37,413 nt of DNA from Chloroflexota bacterium (lineage in GTDB: Bacteria; Chloroflexota; Anaerolineae; Anaerolineales; Anaerolineaceae): contig JAEXTI010000555.1 in NCBI GenBank assembly GCA_023406965.1, forward strand, positions 1 through 37,413, read 5' to 3'. Made by a program: the position numbers and the translations under genes. Position 1 is the stretch's first letter, and the number at the start of each line of letters is the position of its first letter. The notes under the pieces were generated by a model that saw only the letters and a list, made by a program, of their open reading frames with translations, searched no databases and was not told where the DNA came from. Positions 15,988-25,428 of this stretch are shown here, in pieces.

Positions 15988-18162
15988 ATGTCTTTCCCAC
16001 GAGGTGGTATGAGCGAGAATCCTGTCTCAACTGAAGACATGCAGATTCCTGATATTGACCTGGATGCCCCCGAACTTTACATCAACCGCGAGTTGGGCCT
16101 GCTCCAATTTCAGTGGCGCGTGCTGGAAGAAGCCCTGGATGAACGCAATCCTTTGCTCGAACGGGTAAAATTTCTAGCAATCGTTGGCTCCAACCTGGAA
16201 GAGTTCTTCATGGTGCGTGTCGGCAGCTTGCGCATGCAACGCGATACGGGCGTCACCAGTCTGACCGCTGATGGAATGACCCCCGCTCGACAGTTGGCCG
16301 AAATCCGCCCCAAAGCCCAGGAATTAATGGAGACCGCCCGGGCGTGCTGGCTCAATTCGTTGATTCCACAATTGCGCTCCAACGGCATCTTTGTCCTGAA
16401 TTACAATGAGTTGAGCCCCAAACAACGCGAAAACGCCGACAATTACTTCCATGAAGTGATCTACCCGGTCCTCACCCCCCTGGCCGTAGACCCGGGCCAC
16501 CCTTTCCCCCACATCTCCAACTTGAGCCTGAACCTGGCGGTGCGCGTGCGTGGAAAAGACGGGCAAAAACGCTTTGCTCGCATCAAGGTGCCCCCTTCGC
16601 TGCCCCAAATGGTGCCCATCAAACGCTCATCCGGTGGATTGCGCAGTGATGGCACTGCCCCCAAGCGGCATTATTTTGTGGCCCTGGATCAGTTGATTAA
16701 AGCCAACTTAGCCGCCATGTTCCCAGGAATGGAAATCCTGGATGCGCACTCTTTCCATATTACCCGCAATTCGGACATGGAAATCCAGGAGTTGGAAGCG
16801 CTGGACTTGCTGGATACCATTGAAGAAAGTGTGCGCAAGCGTCGCTTTGGCGCGGTGGTACGCATGTTGGTGCAGCCAGATATGCCCGCCGATATCAAAA
16901 AATTCCTCATCGAAAATCTGAAGGTCGACCCGAACGATGTGTATGTGCTCCATTCGCCACTGGTTACCAGCAGCTTGATGGAGTTGACCCGTATTGACCG
17001 CCCAGATCTGAAGGACAAACCCTTCTTCCCCGCGGTTCCCCAACCACTCAGAAACCTGGCCGACCTGGAGGACGAGCAGTTGTTTTCTATCCTCCGCCAG
17101 AAAAACATCTTGCTCCACCACCCCTACGATTCCTTTGGCCCGGTGGTCGAATTCCTCCGCAGCGCTGCCCGAGACCCCGATGTGCTGGCCATCAAGCAGA
17201 CTCTTTACCGGGTAGGGAAAAACTCCCCCGTGGTCAATTCCCTGCTGGAAGCCAGCCGCGAATATGGAAAGCAAGTGGCCGTGCTGGTGGAACTGAAAGC
17301 CCGCTTTGACGAAGAAAGCAATATCATTTGGGCCAAGCTGCTCGAAACCGAAGGCGTCCACGTCACCTACGGGCTGCTTGGCTTGAAGACTCACTCAAAG
17401 GTAGCCCTGGTGGTGCGCAAAGAAGGCAATCACATCCACCGCTATGTTCACCTGGGAACCGGAAATTACAATCACATCACGGCCAATCTGTATGAAGACC
17501 TGGGCATGTTCACCTGCGACGAGGAAATCGGCGCCGATGCCTCCGACCTGTTCAACTACCTGACCGGCTACTCGACACGCGAAACCTATCGAAAGCTTCT
17601 GGTTGCCCCGGTCAACTTGCGTTCTCGCTTTGTTGAACTCATCAACCAGGAGATCGAACATGCCCGGCAAGGGCGCGGCGGGCGCATCATTTTCAAGATG
17701 AACTCACTGGTCGATCCGCCCATGATCCGCCTGTTGTATGAAGCTTCTCAGGCAGGCGTAAAAATCGATCTGGTCGTGCGCGGCATCTGCTGCTTGCGCC
17801 CCGGAATGCCCGGCATCAGCGACAACATTCGCGTCACCAGTATTGTAGGCCGCTTCCTCGAGCATAGTCGCATCTATTATTTCCACAACGCTGGGGACGA
17901 GAAAATTTACATGGGCAGCGCCGACTTGATGCCTCGAAACCTGAACCAACGCGTCGAAGTGCTCTTCCCCGTTGAAGACGAAAAGATGATCCGCTACCTA
18001 CACGACGAAATCTTGTGCACCTACTTATCCGATAACGTGAAGGCGCGCCAGATGCACGCGGATGGAACCTATACCTACCGCAAGGCGAAATCTGGCGACC
18101 CATTGGTCAATGCGCAAGAGACTTTCATCCTCCGCGCGCGCGAGCGCATGGGCAGCGATTAG
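15988..18162 (+). CDS. ppk1: Polyphosphate kinase 1
   Basis: This enzyme builds long-chain polyphosphate from ATP and can run in reverse. It has 724 residues, a normal length for Ppk1. The N-terminal domain (about 28-130) has NRELGLLQFQWRVLEEA and SNLEEFFMVRVG. The two C-terminal phospholipase-D-like domains hold the expected histidines: H488 in YVHLGTGNYN, which is the autophosphorylated residue by family alignment, and H633 in IYYFHNAGDEKIYMGSADLMPRN. Two starts are possible, ATG 15988 or ATG 16009; the second has GAGGTGG just before it but very close. A short gene follows after 12 bases on the same strand and is probably co-transcribed. Confidence 0.96.
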   Translation: MSFPRGGMSENPVSTEDMQIPDIDLDAPELYINRELGLLQFQWRVLEEALDERNPLLERVKFLAIVGSNLEEFFMVRVGSLRMQRDTGVTSLTADGMTPARQLAEIRPKAQELMETARACWLNSLIPQLRSNGIFVLNYNELSPKQRENADNYFHEVIYPVLTPLAVDPGHPFPHISNLSLNLAVRVRGKDGQKRFARIKVPPSLPQMVPIKRSSGGLRSDGTAPKRHYFVALDQLIKANLAAMFPGMEILDAHSFHITRNSDMEIQELEALDLLDTIEESVRKRRFGAVVRMLVQPDMPADIKKFLIENLKVDPNDVYVLHSPLVTSSLMELTRIDRPDLKDKPFFPAVPQPLRNLADLEDEQLFSILRQKNILLHHPYDSFGPVVEFLRSAARDPDVLAIKQTLYRVGKNSPVVNSLLEASREYGKQVAVLVELKARFDEESNIIWAKLLETEGVHVTYGLLGLKTHSKVALVVRKEGNHIHRYVHLGTGNYNHITANLYEDLGMFTCDEEIGADASDLFNYLTGYSTRETYRKLLVAPVNLRSRFVELINQEIEHARQGRGGRIIFKMNSLVDPPMIRLLYEASQAGVKIDLVVRGICCLRPGMPGISDNIRVTSIVGRFLEHSRIYYFHNAGDEKIYMGSADLMPRNLNQRVEVLFPVEDEKMIRYLHDEILCTYLSDNVKARQMHADGTYTYRKAKSGDPLVNAQETFILRARERMGSD

Positions 18163-18174
18163 TCAGGCCAGACG

Positions 18175-18612
18175 ATGGTCGACACCCAAGACGAGTTCAC
18201 CCGCTATGTGATCACCCGCCTGGGCCGTACCGCCAATCGCGACGACCTGATCATGGAAGTCTGCCACAAAAAAGGATTGGACTGGGACGATGCCGAAGCC
18301 TGGATCAACAGCCTGGAAGAAGAACACAGTCGGGCGATTGGCTGGCGGCAGGCTCCAGCATTCATTGCCTTATGCGCAATCGCAGGTTTGGGTGGGTTGT
18401 ATTTGGCTGCGCGCGCCTTCTATGCCATGATTCTCCCGTTCCTGGCCTACCAACATGGTCTCGACCAATATAGTTCGCTGACCATTTATGCGGGCGCGCT
18501 GTGGTCTTATGTACCGATGTTCATCGCCGGAGCCAGTTTGTCCGCTGGCGCCGTTGTTGGGTTGGTCAAAATTTTCACCAAGCTTCGTTACAACGAGACG
18601 CTAGACACCTGA
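18175..18612 (+). CDS. Small membrane protein of unknown function, downstream of ppk1
   Basis: A 145-residue protein I do not recognise. The N-terminal 60 residues are soluble and charged (DEFTRYVITRLGRTANRDDLIMEVCHKKGLDWDDAEAWINSLEEEH), with a helical pattern of the kind seen before a membrane domain. Two or three hydrophobic segments follow (about 61-88 and 97-137). It begins 12 bases after ppk1 and would share its transcript, so a role linked to polyphosphate or phosphate handling at the membrane is possible, but only position supports this. Its 3' end overlaps the converging methyltransferase gene by 12 bases. Confidence 0.75.
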   Translation: MVDTQDEFTRYVITRLGRTANRDDLIMEVCHKKGLDWDDAEAWINSLEEEHSRAIGWRQAPAFIALCAIAGLGGLYLAARAFYAMILPFLAYQHGLDQYSSLTIYAGALWSYVPMFIAGASLSAGAVVGLVKIFTKLRYNETLDT

Positions 18613-19443
18613 GCCGATCCACTCAATATCATCCACCCCTGCAAAGCGCTTGCGCATGACCGTCAGCGCTTCGGGGTTATTATCCACCAGAATGAATCGC
18701 CGCCCCAGATTCAAGCAACTTTCCCCCACCGTCCCGCTCCCGGCAAAGAAATCCAGCACCAGGTCGCCGGGGTTGGAAGAAGCCTTCAGAATGCGGTTGA
18801 TCACACCCAACGGCTTTTGGCTGGGGTAGCCGGTCTTCTCGCTCCCATTGGTAGTCACAATCGTATGCCACCACACGTCCGTGGGCAGCTTGCCGCGAGC
18901 CGCCTTTTCTGGCCCAACCAGGCCGGGGGCCATGTAAGGCTCCCGGTCAATTTCATCAACATTGAAGGTGTAGTGTTGAGGGTCTTTGACATAAAAAAAG
19001 ATGTTATCGTGCTTGGCAGGCCAACGTGAACGCGGCTTTCCGCCGTAATCATAAGCCCAAATGATTTCGTTGATAAAGCTTTCCCGGCCAAAGATTTCAT
19101 CCAGCCAGATCTTGCAGTAATGCGCCTCGCGGTAATCAATATGAAAATACAGGCTGCCGCGTGGCGTCAGCACGCGATACGCTTCGTCAAGACGTGGACG
19201 CAGAAAACCCGCGTAATCCTCAAAAAAATCCCCATATTCCTTCGAGCCTACCTCCACCGTCTCATAAGAACGCCCCCCGAACCCGGTGCGGTCCCCATTG
19301 GCAGACCGGTTGGCCTTGATCTCCTTGCGAGCTTGCACCTTGCCGGTGTTAAAGGGCGGGTCAATATAGATCAGGTCCACACTCTCGGATGGCAGCGATT
19401 GGAGCACGGTCAAGTTGTCGGCGAAGTAAATGGTATTGGTCAT
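18601..19443 (-). CDS. Solitary beta-class DNA methyltransferase (N6-A or N4-C)
   Basis: A 280-residue DNA methyltransferase. Motif IV, DPPF (residues 28-31, in IYIDPPFNTG), comes before the AdoMet-binding motif I (FFAGSG in LVLDFFAGSGTVGES), the order of the beta class. The segment SQKPLGVINRILKASSNPGD just before motif I is typical. The frame is open to 19521, but the extra 26 residues do not look like this family, so ATG 19443 is chosen; it lacks a good ribosome site, so this is not certain. No restriction endonuclease or specificity gene is next to it, which suggests an orphan methyltransferase with an epigenetic or protective role. The recognition sequence cannot be predicted here. Confidence 0.88.
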   Translation of the reverse strand: MTNTIYFADNLTVLQSLPSESVDLIYIDPPFNTGKVQARKEIKANRSANGDRTGFGGRSYETVEVGSKEYGDFFEDYAGFLRPRLDEAYRVLTPRGSLYFHIDYREAHYCKIWLDEIFGRESFINEIIWAYDYGGKPRSRWPAKHDNIFFYVKDPQHYTFNVDEIDREPYMAPGLVGPEKAARGKLPTDVWWHTIVTTNGSEKTGYPSQKPLGVINRILKASSNPGDLVLDFFAGSGTVGESCLNLGRRFILVDNNPEALTVMRKRFAGVDDIEWIGSGV

Positions 19444-19576
19444 GGAAGAGAAACTAGGTGTACAAAATTCAAGGCAATAAATCTGGCTGTATTTTATCAG
19501 GTACTGGCAAAAAAGGAACAAATCAGCAGTGAGATTGTCTAGACCTTACAATTATGTCCTTTTTTCAAAAATACGA

Positions 19577-19605
19577 TTGAAACCTGATGCAATTCGATAT
19601 AAAAT
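19577..19605 (+). promoter_or_regulatory. Promoter of the membrane sensor gene
   Basis: TTGAAA (19577-19582), 17-bp spacer, TAAAAT (19600-19605), in an AT-rich stretch 50 bases before ATG 19656. Confidence 0.6.
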
Positions 19606-19655
19606 TATTAAATAATCAATTGCCTCCACCGGTATAGACATCGCCCGGAGACTCA

Positions 19656-21248
19656 ATGGCCAGACCTCGCCCTTGGATCCTCTGGACACTCGTCATCGTT
19701 TTTGTGCTCCTCCTGCTGACCGTTGCCATCGGTCTCTTCGCGGAAGAATATGAACTTTACGCGCTTATCACTGGGCTATTGACCCCCTTGGTTGCTTTCT
19801 TTGCAGCGTTGGCCATGTTTCTGGTATGGCGCATCGAGAAAGATGACATTTCCAAGGGTATGTGGGCCGGGTTGGGCCTGGGCTTTTTGTCCTGGGCTCT
19901 AGCGGATACCGTTTGGTCTGTTTATGACTTGATCCTCCGCCAGGATATTCCCTACCCTTCCCTGGCAGACTTATTTTGGGCGGTCGGATACGTATTCTTC
20001 TTCATCGCCCTGGCGGCGCGCCTTCAAAATCTCCCCATAAAGCCCAATAAAGGTCAAATACTCATTCTCCTTGGAATGAGCATTTTCTGGGTTGCCATGA
20101 CCGCCATCTTCGTCCTCCAACCCATCATTGGATACTTCGATCCGCAACGTCTTTGGGAAGGTGTCTTAAACATCTTCTTCCCGGTCGCCGATGCAGCCGT
20201 GGCAGTGATGTGCACCATCCTGTTAATATTGCTTGGGCTGGGCCGTTTTTCTCTGAGCTGGCGCTGGATCTTTGCCGGGATGTTCCTCATGACCGCCAGC
20301 GACCTGATCTATTCCTACGCCACCTGGCATGAGTTGTACTTTCCAGAAGGTCAGGTAAATTTGATCTCGGCCTTCATCGATGTAACCTACATAGCTGCTT
20401 ATCTGGTAGCTGGACTGGGCGCATTTATTTATATGGACATTGCGACCACTAAAAAAGCCGCCTCAGTAAATCTCGTGGTCAAATCGGCTTCCCGTTATTA
20501 CGCCATGCTCTTCACCAACCGCAACCACCAGATCATCTCCGCCAGCACCAACCTGCCCGTGCTGCTCAACGCTCAATCTTTGGATGGTATCACTGGGCAC
20601 TCGCTCAGCCAGGTGCTTCGCTTGAAACCCGAAGTGATCGAAGATCTCTGCTCCCGATTGGCTCGCGAAACCATGCTCAAAAATGAACCCCTGACCATTT
20701 ACACCCATTGGAACGAACCACGTGAAGTTTGGCTGACAGCGGTCGCCGCCTATGATCTGCACAACCAATTCAACGGCGCCAACATCGCCTTGCGGGCCAA
20801 CATCATTGTGCCTGAAGAACAACGCTTGCCCGGTCAGAAAGAATTGCAATTCGATCTACGCCACCTGCTCACCCAGGCCGGCCTTCTAGCACAGGATGAG
20901 AGCCAATCGATGCGCATCTATTTCGTGGATGGTATCCAGGTGCTTTCCGACCTGATTACCCAATTTGGCGGTGAGCCATTCCAAAAATCGCTTTTCAACG
21001 ATATGCGAGAGGTGGTCGAAGAGAATGACCTGCCCGTCCACATTGAAGGCATGTCGATCACCGTGCAAGAAGATTTAGACAACCGCCAACTAGCCGAAAT
21101 TCTTCACCTTTTGCTCGATGTGGCAGAGCGCTTCGTGGGTGACGTTGTTGGCGAAGACCTTGTCCGCGAAGAGATGGTCGCCATGGAAAGGGAACTCCCC
21201 CCAGACGTGCTTAAGGACGTGAAAGCTTACCGCCTGTCGAAAGAGTAA
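19656..21248 (+). CDS. Multi-span membrane sensor-like protein with PAS-like region, no known output domain
   Basis: A 530-residue protein. About eight hydrophobic segments fill residues 7-265, with a layout like the membrane sensor regions found in front of GGDEF or kinase domains (a Trp-rich loop, YPSLADLFWAVGYVFF, and a polar SDLIYSYATWHE). A PAS-like stretch follows (about 275-390: YYAMLFTNRNHQIISASTNLPVLL...GHSLSQVL). The last 140 residues are acidic and helical (LFNDMREVVEENDLP, LDNRQLAEILHLLLDVAERFVGD) and match no output domain I know; there is no H-box, GGDEF, EAL or HD-GYP motif. It could be a sensor acting through protein contacts. ATG 19656 has CGGAG upstream. Transcribed alone towards a bidirectional hairpin. 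Confidence 0.7.
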   Translation: MARPRPWILWTLVIVFVLLLLTVAIGLFAEEYELYALITGLLTPLVAFFAALAMFLVWRIEKDDISKGMWAGLGLGFLSWALADTVWSVYDLILRQDIPYPSLADLFWAVGYVFFFIALAARLQNLPIKPNKGQILILLGMSIFWVAMTAIFVLQPIIGYFDPQRLWEGVLNIFFPVADAAVAVMCTILLILLGLGRFSLSWRWIFAGMFLMTASDLIYSYATWHELYFPEGQVNLISAFIDVTYIAAYLVAGLGAFIYMDIATTKKAASVNLVVKSASRYYAMLFTNRNHQIISASTNLPVLLNAQSLDGITGHSLSQVLRLKPEVIEDLCSRLARETMLKNEPLTIYTHWNEPREVWLTAVAAYDLHNQFNGANIALRANIIVPEEQRLPGQKELQFDLRHLLTQAGLLAQDESQSMRIYFVDGIQVLSDLITQFGGEPFQKSLFNDMREVVEENDLPVHIEGMSITVQEDLDNRQLAEILHLLLDVAERFVGDVVGEDLVREEMVAMERELPPDVLKDVKAYRLSKE

Positions 21249-21280
21249 CAACTACCCAATCCACAGATGAAAAGGCCCGA

Positions 21281-21327
21281 AATTTAAAGTATGTGTGGTG
21301 GCTTCGCCACCACACATACTTTAAATT
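21281..21327. terminator. Bidirectional terminator hairpin between converging genes
   Basis: A perfect 22-bp stem (21281-21302 with 21306-21327), closed by a C-TTC-G loop. The stem base is AATTTAAAG, so each strand has an A-rich then U-rich flank. It separates the sensor gene (ends 21248) from the ABC exporter gene (ends 21360) and can serve both. Confidence 0.85.
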
Positions 21328-21359
21328 CGCCAACTTTTTCAGCTTCGAGTAGATAGAGT

Positions 21360-23189
21360 TTAAATTTCCTGGCCCTTGAATTGACTGATGTACAAATGCT
21401 GGTAGAAACCTTGCTGTTCTAGCAGCGTTTCGTGATTCCCGCGTTCGATGATCTCGCCGTTGTTGATCACCAGCACCTGGTCGGCATCGCGAATGGTGCT
21501 CAAACGATGCGCAATCACAAAGCTGGTCCGCCCTTCCATCAGCCGCATCAGTGCCTCTTGCAGGTGTTTCTCGGTGCGCGTGTCCACGTTGCTGGTGGCC
21601 TCGTCCAAAATCAAAATATCCGGATCGGCCAGGATGGCACGGGCAATGGCCAGCAGTTGGCGCTGACCCTGCGAAAGGTTGCTCCCTCGCTCGCTCAAAA
21701 CGGTCTGATAGCCGCGTGGCAAACGGTGGATGAAGGCATCTGCGTTAGCCAACACCGCCGCCGCCTTCACCTCCTCATCCGTAGCTTCCAACCGCCCATA
21801 GCGAATATTTTCCATAACCGTGTCGGCGAACAGAAAGTTATCTTGCAGCACCAGGCCCAGCTTACGGCGCAGGTCGTCCTTTTTCACCCGAGAAACGTCC
21901 TGCCCGTCGATGCGAATCTGGCCCTGGTCAATATCGTAGAAGCGCGTCAGCAGGTTGGCGATGGTGGTTTTTCCGGCCCCTGTTGGCCCCACCAGGGCAA
22001 TCATCTGCCCCGGCTCCGCCTCCAGGCTGACGTTTTTCAACACCGGCACGCCCGACTCATAGCCAAAAGACACATTCTCCAGGCTGACTTGCCCTTGAAT
22101 ATGGTCGAGCGCCACGGCATCGGGGGCGTCGCTTTCCGGCAAGGAGTCCATCAGGTCAAAGACACGCTCCGCGCCGGCAAGCGCCGACTGGATGGAGGTA
22201 AAAAGCTGGGCAATCATATTCAACGGCCGGCCAAGTCGCCCGGCGTAGTTGACGAACGCGGCAATCTCGCCGACGGTCGCAAGAGCCTGCACAGCCAGCC
22301 AGCCGCCCGCACAAGCCACAACCGCCAGCCCCAGGTTGTTGACCATATTCATCACCGGACCCATGAAGCTGGTGAACACCCGCGCTTTCAAGGCAACTTT
22401 TTGCAAATGCCGGTTGACCGTGGAGAACTGCGCTACCGTGGCCTCCTCACGCACAAATGCCTGCACCACGCGCTCGGCCGTCACCGTCTCTTCGATGATC
22501 CCATTCAGATCTCCCAGAGTCTTTTGCGTCTCGCGAAAACCCTTGCGAGTGCGCTTGGCAATAGCCCGCGTCAGGAAGAAAGTCAGCGGCATGACCACCA
22601 GGCTGACGATTGCCAGTGGCACGTTCATCATGAACATTACGATGACCACTCCCACCAGCCCTATCACGCTGGAAATCAACATGCTGGCATTGGAGGCGAC
22701 CACGTTGCTGATATTCTCTACGTCGTTGGTTAGACGGCTCATGATATCGCCGTGGGCATTCTGGTCAAAATAGCGCACGGGCAAGGTTTGCAACTTTCCG
22801 AACAGATCGGCGCGGATATCACGTACTGCCCGCTGCGCCACCCCAACCATAAGATAGGTCTGCAGCCAGGTGCCGCCTGCTGCCACAACATAAGACAGCC
22901 CCATCCATCCTAAGAGACGTGCCAGGCCGGGTAAATCTGCCTTAGAGATATAGGTGTCAATGGCTAAGCCCATCAGATATGGTCCAATTAGATCAACCAG
23001 TGAGGTGACCAGAACCAGGCCCACCGTGGCGATTAATACCCACTTCTGGCGTTGTAGATAGGCCCACAATCGCCGCAAAGTGCCTTTGGCATCTTTCGAT
23101 TTTGGCGCGTCTTGTAAAAATCCCATTCCCGGCCCGCCGCGGAATCCTATTGTGGGCGGGGTTTGTGTGCTGCGTTTCTGCTCAGTCAT
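21360..23189 (-). CDS. ABC exporter half-transporter, canonical catalytic-site subunit
   Basis: A 609-residue type IV ABC exporter: a soluble N-terminal tail (1-35), six membrane helices (about 50-340) and a nucleotide-binding domain (about 365-600). Walker A is GPTGAGKTTI, Walker B ILILDEATS with the catalytic Glu, and the switch histidine is in IAHRLST. The C-loop is the unusual LSQGQ rather than LSGGQ. Its partner at 23182 shows the mirror pattern, so the two should form a heterodimer like LmrCD, BmrCD or TM287/288 with one working and one degenerate ATP site. ATG 23189 has GGAGG upstream and overlaps the end of the upstream subunit by 8 bases, indicating translational coupling. Likely a multidrug or lipid exporter; the substrate is unknown. 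Confidence 0.93.
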   Translation of the reverse strand: MTEQKRSTQTPPTIGFRGGPGMGFLQDAPKSKDAKGTLRRLWAYLQRQKWVLIATVGLVLVTSLVDLIGPYLMGLAIDTYISKADLPGLARLLGWMGLSYVVAAGGTWLQTYLMVGVAQRAVRDIRADLFGKLQTLPVRYFDQNAHGDIMSRLTNDVENISNVVASNASMLISSVIGLVGVVIVMFMMNVPLAIVSLVVMPLTFFLTRAIAKRTRKGFRETQKTLGDLNGIIEETVTAERVVQAFVREEATVAQFSTVNRHLQKVALKARVFTSFMGPVMNMVNNLGLAVVACAGGWLAVQALATVGEIAAFVNYAGRLGRPLNMIAQLFTSIQSALAGAERVFDLMDSLPESDAPDAVALDHIQGQVSLENVSFGYESGVPVLKNVSLEAEPGQMIALVGPTGAGKTTIANLLTRFYDIDQGQIRIDGQDVSRVKKDDLRRKLGLVLQDNFLFADTVMENIRYGRLEATDEEVKAAAVLANADAFIHRLPRGYQTVLSERGSNLSQGQRQLLAIARAILADPDILILDEATSNVDTRTEKHLQEALMRLMEGRTSFVIAHRLSTIRDADQVLVINNGEIIERGNHETLLEQQGFYQHLYISQFKGQEI

Positions 23190-24927
23190 TGCTCAAACCT
23201 CCGGTTCCCAATTGGGAATCGTATATTTCACGGTAAATTGGGCTGGAACTCATCAGTTCGCGGTGCGTGCCCTGCGCGGCAATTTGCCCGTCATCCAACA
23301 CCAGGATTTTGTCGGCATTCAGCACCGTGCTAATGCGCTGCGCGATCACAAAGCTGGTGCGATCGCGCATGATCTCCTCCAACGCTGCCTGGATTTTGAT
23401 CTCCGTCTCAACATCCACGGCGCTGGTGCTATCATCCAGGATCAAAATTGAAGGCTGGATCAGCAAAGCCCGGGCAATGGCAATGCGTTGCTTCTGCCCG
23501 CCCGATAGGTTGACTCCACGCTGCCCCACCAGTGTGTCATAACCGTCGGGTAGGGATAGAATGAAGTCATGTGCTTGCGCTGCCCTAGCTGCCGCCTCCA
23601 CCTCTGCGTCAGAAGCTTCCGGACGCCCATAACGGATATTGTCGCGGATGCTGCCGCGGAAAAGCACTGTCTCTTGCAGGGCCACGCCCACGTTTTTCCG
23701 CAGGGTCGCCAGATCCAGGTCGCGCACATCCTGCCCATCGATGGTAATCTTTCCCGAAGTCACGTCATAGAAACGAGGGATGAGATGCACCAGGCTGGAC
23801 TTGCCCGCCCCGGTGGTGCCCAACAGCGCCACCGTCTGTCCCGGTTCCGCCATGAAACTGACGCCCTTCAACACAGGGTCTCCATCCATGCCTTGATATT
23901 TGAAGGTTACATTTTCAAACACCACCCGGCTCTGCGCGGGGAATTTAGTGTCTGCATCTGGACGGTTCTGCACGATCGGCGTGCTTTCCAGTACCTCGTT
24001 GATGCGCCGGGCTGAAGCCTCCGCGCGCGCCAGTTGAATCACCAACTGGCTGACCATCATCAAGGACCACAGCGTCATCATCAAGTAGTTGGAAAAGGCA
24101 ATGATCTGCCCCAATTGCATGTTGCCCACGGTGAACTGCACTCCCCCAAACCAGAGCACGGCTATAATGCCAAAATTCATCGTCAGCATCATGAACGCAG
24201 GCATCACCGCTACGGTGCGCCCGGCTTGAATGGTCTGGTTGGTCAGATTATCGTTGGCCACGCCAAAACGGGCCACCTCGTGCGTCCCGCGCACAAAGGC
24301 CTTCACCACCCGTACCCCTGCCAGGTTTTCCTGCATCACCCCGTTGAGCCCGTCCAACTTTTCCTGCACCAGCGTGAACAGCGGCGTGGCCTTGCGGACA
24401 ACCCAAATGACCGCCGCCAGTTCGATGGGCATCAGCACCAACGGCAAAAAAGTTAACTGCGGGCTGGTTACAATCGCCATAACCAGGCTGCCGATCAGCA
24501 GCAGCGGCGACCGCACCAGGATGCGCAGCATCAGCAAGATTGCCTCTTGCATCTGGGTCACGTCATTGGTCAGGCGGGTGATAAGCTGGCCCGTTTCCAA
24601 CTCGTCCAGATTTTCAAAGGAGAGGCTTTGTACCTTGCGGAACAGCGCCTCGCGCAAATCGGCGCCAAAGCCCTGCACGGTCATCTCAGCAAAAACACCG
24701 TTGCTCATGCCGCCAAACGCACCCACAATCGCCAGTACCACCATCAACAAGCCGGTTTGCAAAACGATCCGCAAATCCAACTGCGCGATGCCCACATCTA
24801 CAATGCGAGCCACCATACGCGGCTGCATCAAATCCATAGCTACTTCCAGGAGCATGAGCACCGGCGCGATTGCCGCCCATCGCCAGTAGGGTTTGATAAA
24901 CCTGGCCAGTTTTAAGCCTTCTTTCAT
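23182..24927 (-). CDS. ABC exporter half-transporter, degenerate-site subunit
   Basis: A 581-residue ABC exporter subunit: six membrane helices (about 15-305) and a nucleotide-binding domain (about 335-570). Walker A is GTTGAGKSSL and the C-loop is the standard LSGGQ. Walker B ends in Asp-Asp (ILILDDSTS), so the catalytic Glu is replaced by Asp, and the switch residue is Gln (IAQRIST) instead of His. These are the known marks of the degenerate-site subunit in heterodimeric exporters. It is the second gene of a marR-ABC-ABC operon, starting 22 bases after marR behind AAGGA. Regulation by the MarR protein from the promoter at 25455-25483 is likely. Confidence 0.93.
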   Translation of the reverse strand: MKEGLKLARFIKPYWRWAAIAPVLMLLEVAMDLMQPRMVARIVDVGIAQLDLRIVLQTGLLMVVLAIVGAFGGMSNGVFAEMTVQGFGADLREALFRKVQSLSFENLDELETGQLITRLTNDVTQMQEAILLMLRILVRSPLLLIGSLVMAIVTSPQLTFLPLVLMPIELAAVIWVVRKATPLFTLVQEKLDGLNGVMQENLAGVRVVKAFVRGTHEVARFGVANDNLTNQTIQAGRTVAVMPAFMMLTMNFGIIAVLWFGGVQFTVGNMQLGQIIAFSNYLMMTLWSLMMVSQLVIQLARAEASARRINEVLESTPIVQNRPDADTKFPAQSRVVFENVTFKYQGMDGDPVLKGVSFMAEPGQTVALLGTTGAGKSSLVHLIPRFYDVTSGKITIDGQDVRDLDLATLRKNVGVALQETVLFRGSIRDNIRYGRPEASDAEVEAAARAAQAHDFILSLPDGYDTLVGQRGVNLSGGQKQRIAIARALLIQPSILILDDSTSAVDVETEIKIQAALEEIMRDRTSFVIAQRISTVLNADKILVLDDGQIAAQGTHRELMSSSPIYREIYDSQLGTGGLSND

Positions 24928-24949
24928 AAATTAATCCTTCCAATAAATG

Positions 24950-25405
24950 CTATTCTTCAAACTGTTCGCCGGTCACGGCCTGCAAGTTAGCCCGAATACG
25001 GCCCAGAAAACCGCGCAACACCACCAACTCCTGCTCGTTAAAACCGGCAAAAGTTTCCCGTTCCAACCGTTCAAAAACCGCCTGGAGTTCGCTCTGTACT
25101 GCCCGCCCTTCTTCGGTCAGATACACCCGTGACACACGCTGATCATGCTCATCGGGTCGACGCTGTACAAACCCGGCTTTTTCCATGCGCTGAATCATGC
25201 GCGTGATGGTTGCGGGAGTAATTTGCATCTTCGCCGCCAAGTCAGAGTGGGTCCGCCCGTCCTGCTTCCACAATTCATACAGCAATGGCGGCTGTCCGCG
25301 GTATAGGCCCAATCCTTCCACCAGTTCATGCACACGGTAATGGTGCAGGCGCGCCACAGTAGCCAGCAAAAAATCCATCGTTTTCGGTTCTTCAGGAGGA
25401 GGCAT
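24950..25405 (-). CDS. MarR-family repressor of the ABC exporter operon
   Basis: A 151-residue winged-helix regulator: dimer helices at both ends, recognition region HSDLAAKMQITPATITRMIQRMEKAGFV (about 53-80), and the wing DEHDQRVSRVYLTEEG (86-100) with the Asp-x-Arg pattern of MarR wings. The longer frame to 25483 is rejected: ATG 25405 has AAGGAAA upstream, and the longer form would start inside the promoter. MarR proteins usually repress their own operon and the exporter next to it until a small ligand binds. The two palindromes just upstream are good candidate binding sites. Confidence 0.92.
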   Translation of the reverse strand: MPPPEEPKTMDFLLATVARLHHYRVHELVEGLGLYRGQPPLLYELWKQDGRTHSDLAAKMQITPATITRMIQRMEKAGFVQRRPDEHDQRVSRVYLTEEGRAVQSELQAVFERLERETFAGFNEQELVVLRGFLGRIRANLQAVTGEQFEE

Positions 25406-25428
25406 TTGTTGAGTTTCCTTGTATTTAT

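Noticed and set aside
21432..22733. 433-residue plus-strand frame opposite the ABC exporter gene
   Set aside because: It lies wholly antisense to a clear ABC gene; its sequence is rich in His/Gln/Arg and low in structure, typical of a shadow frame.
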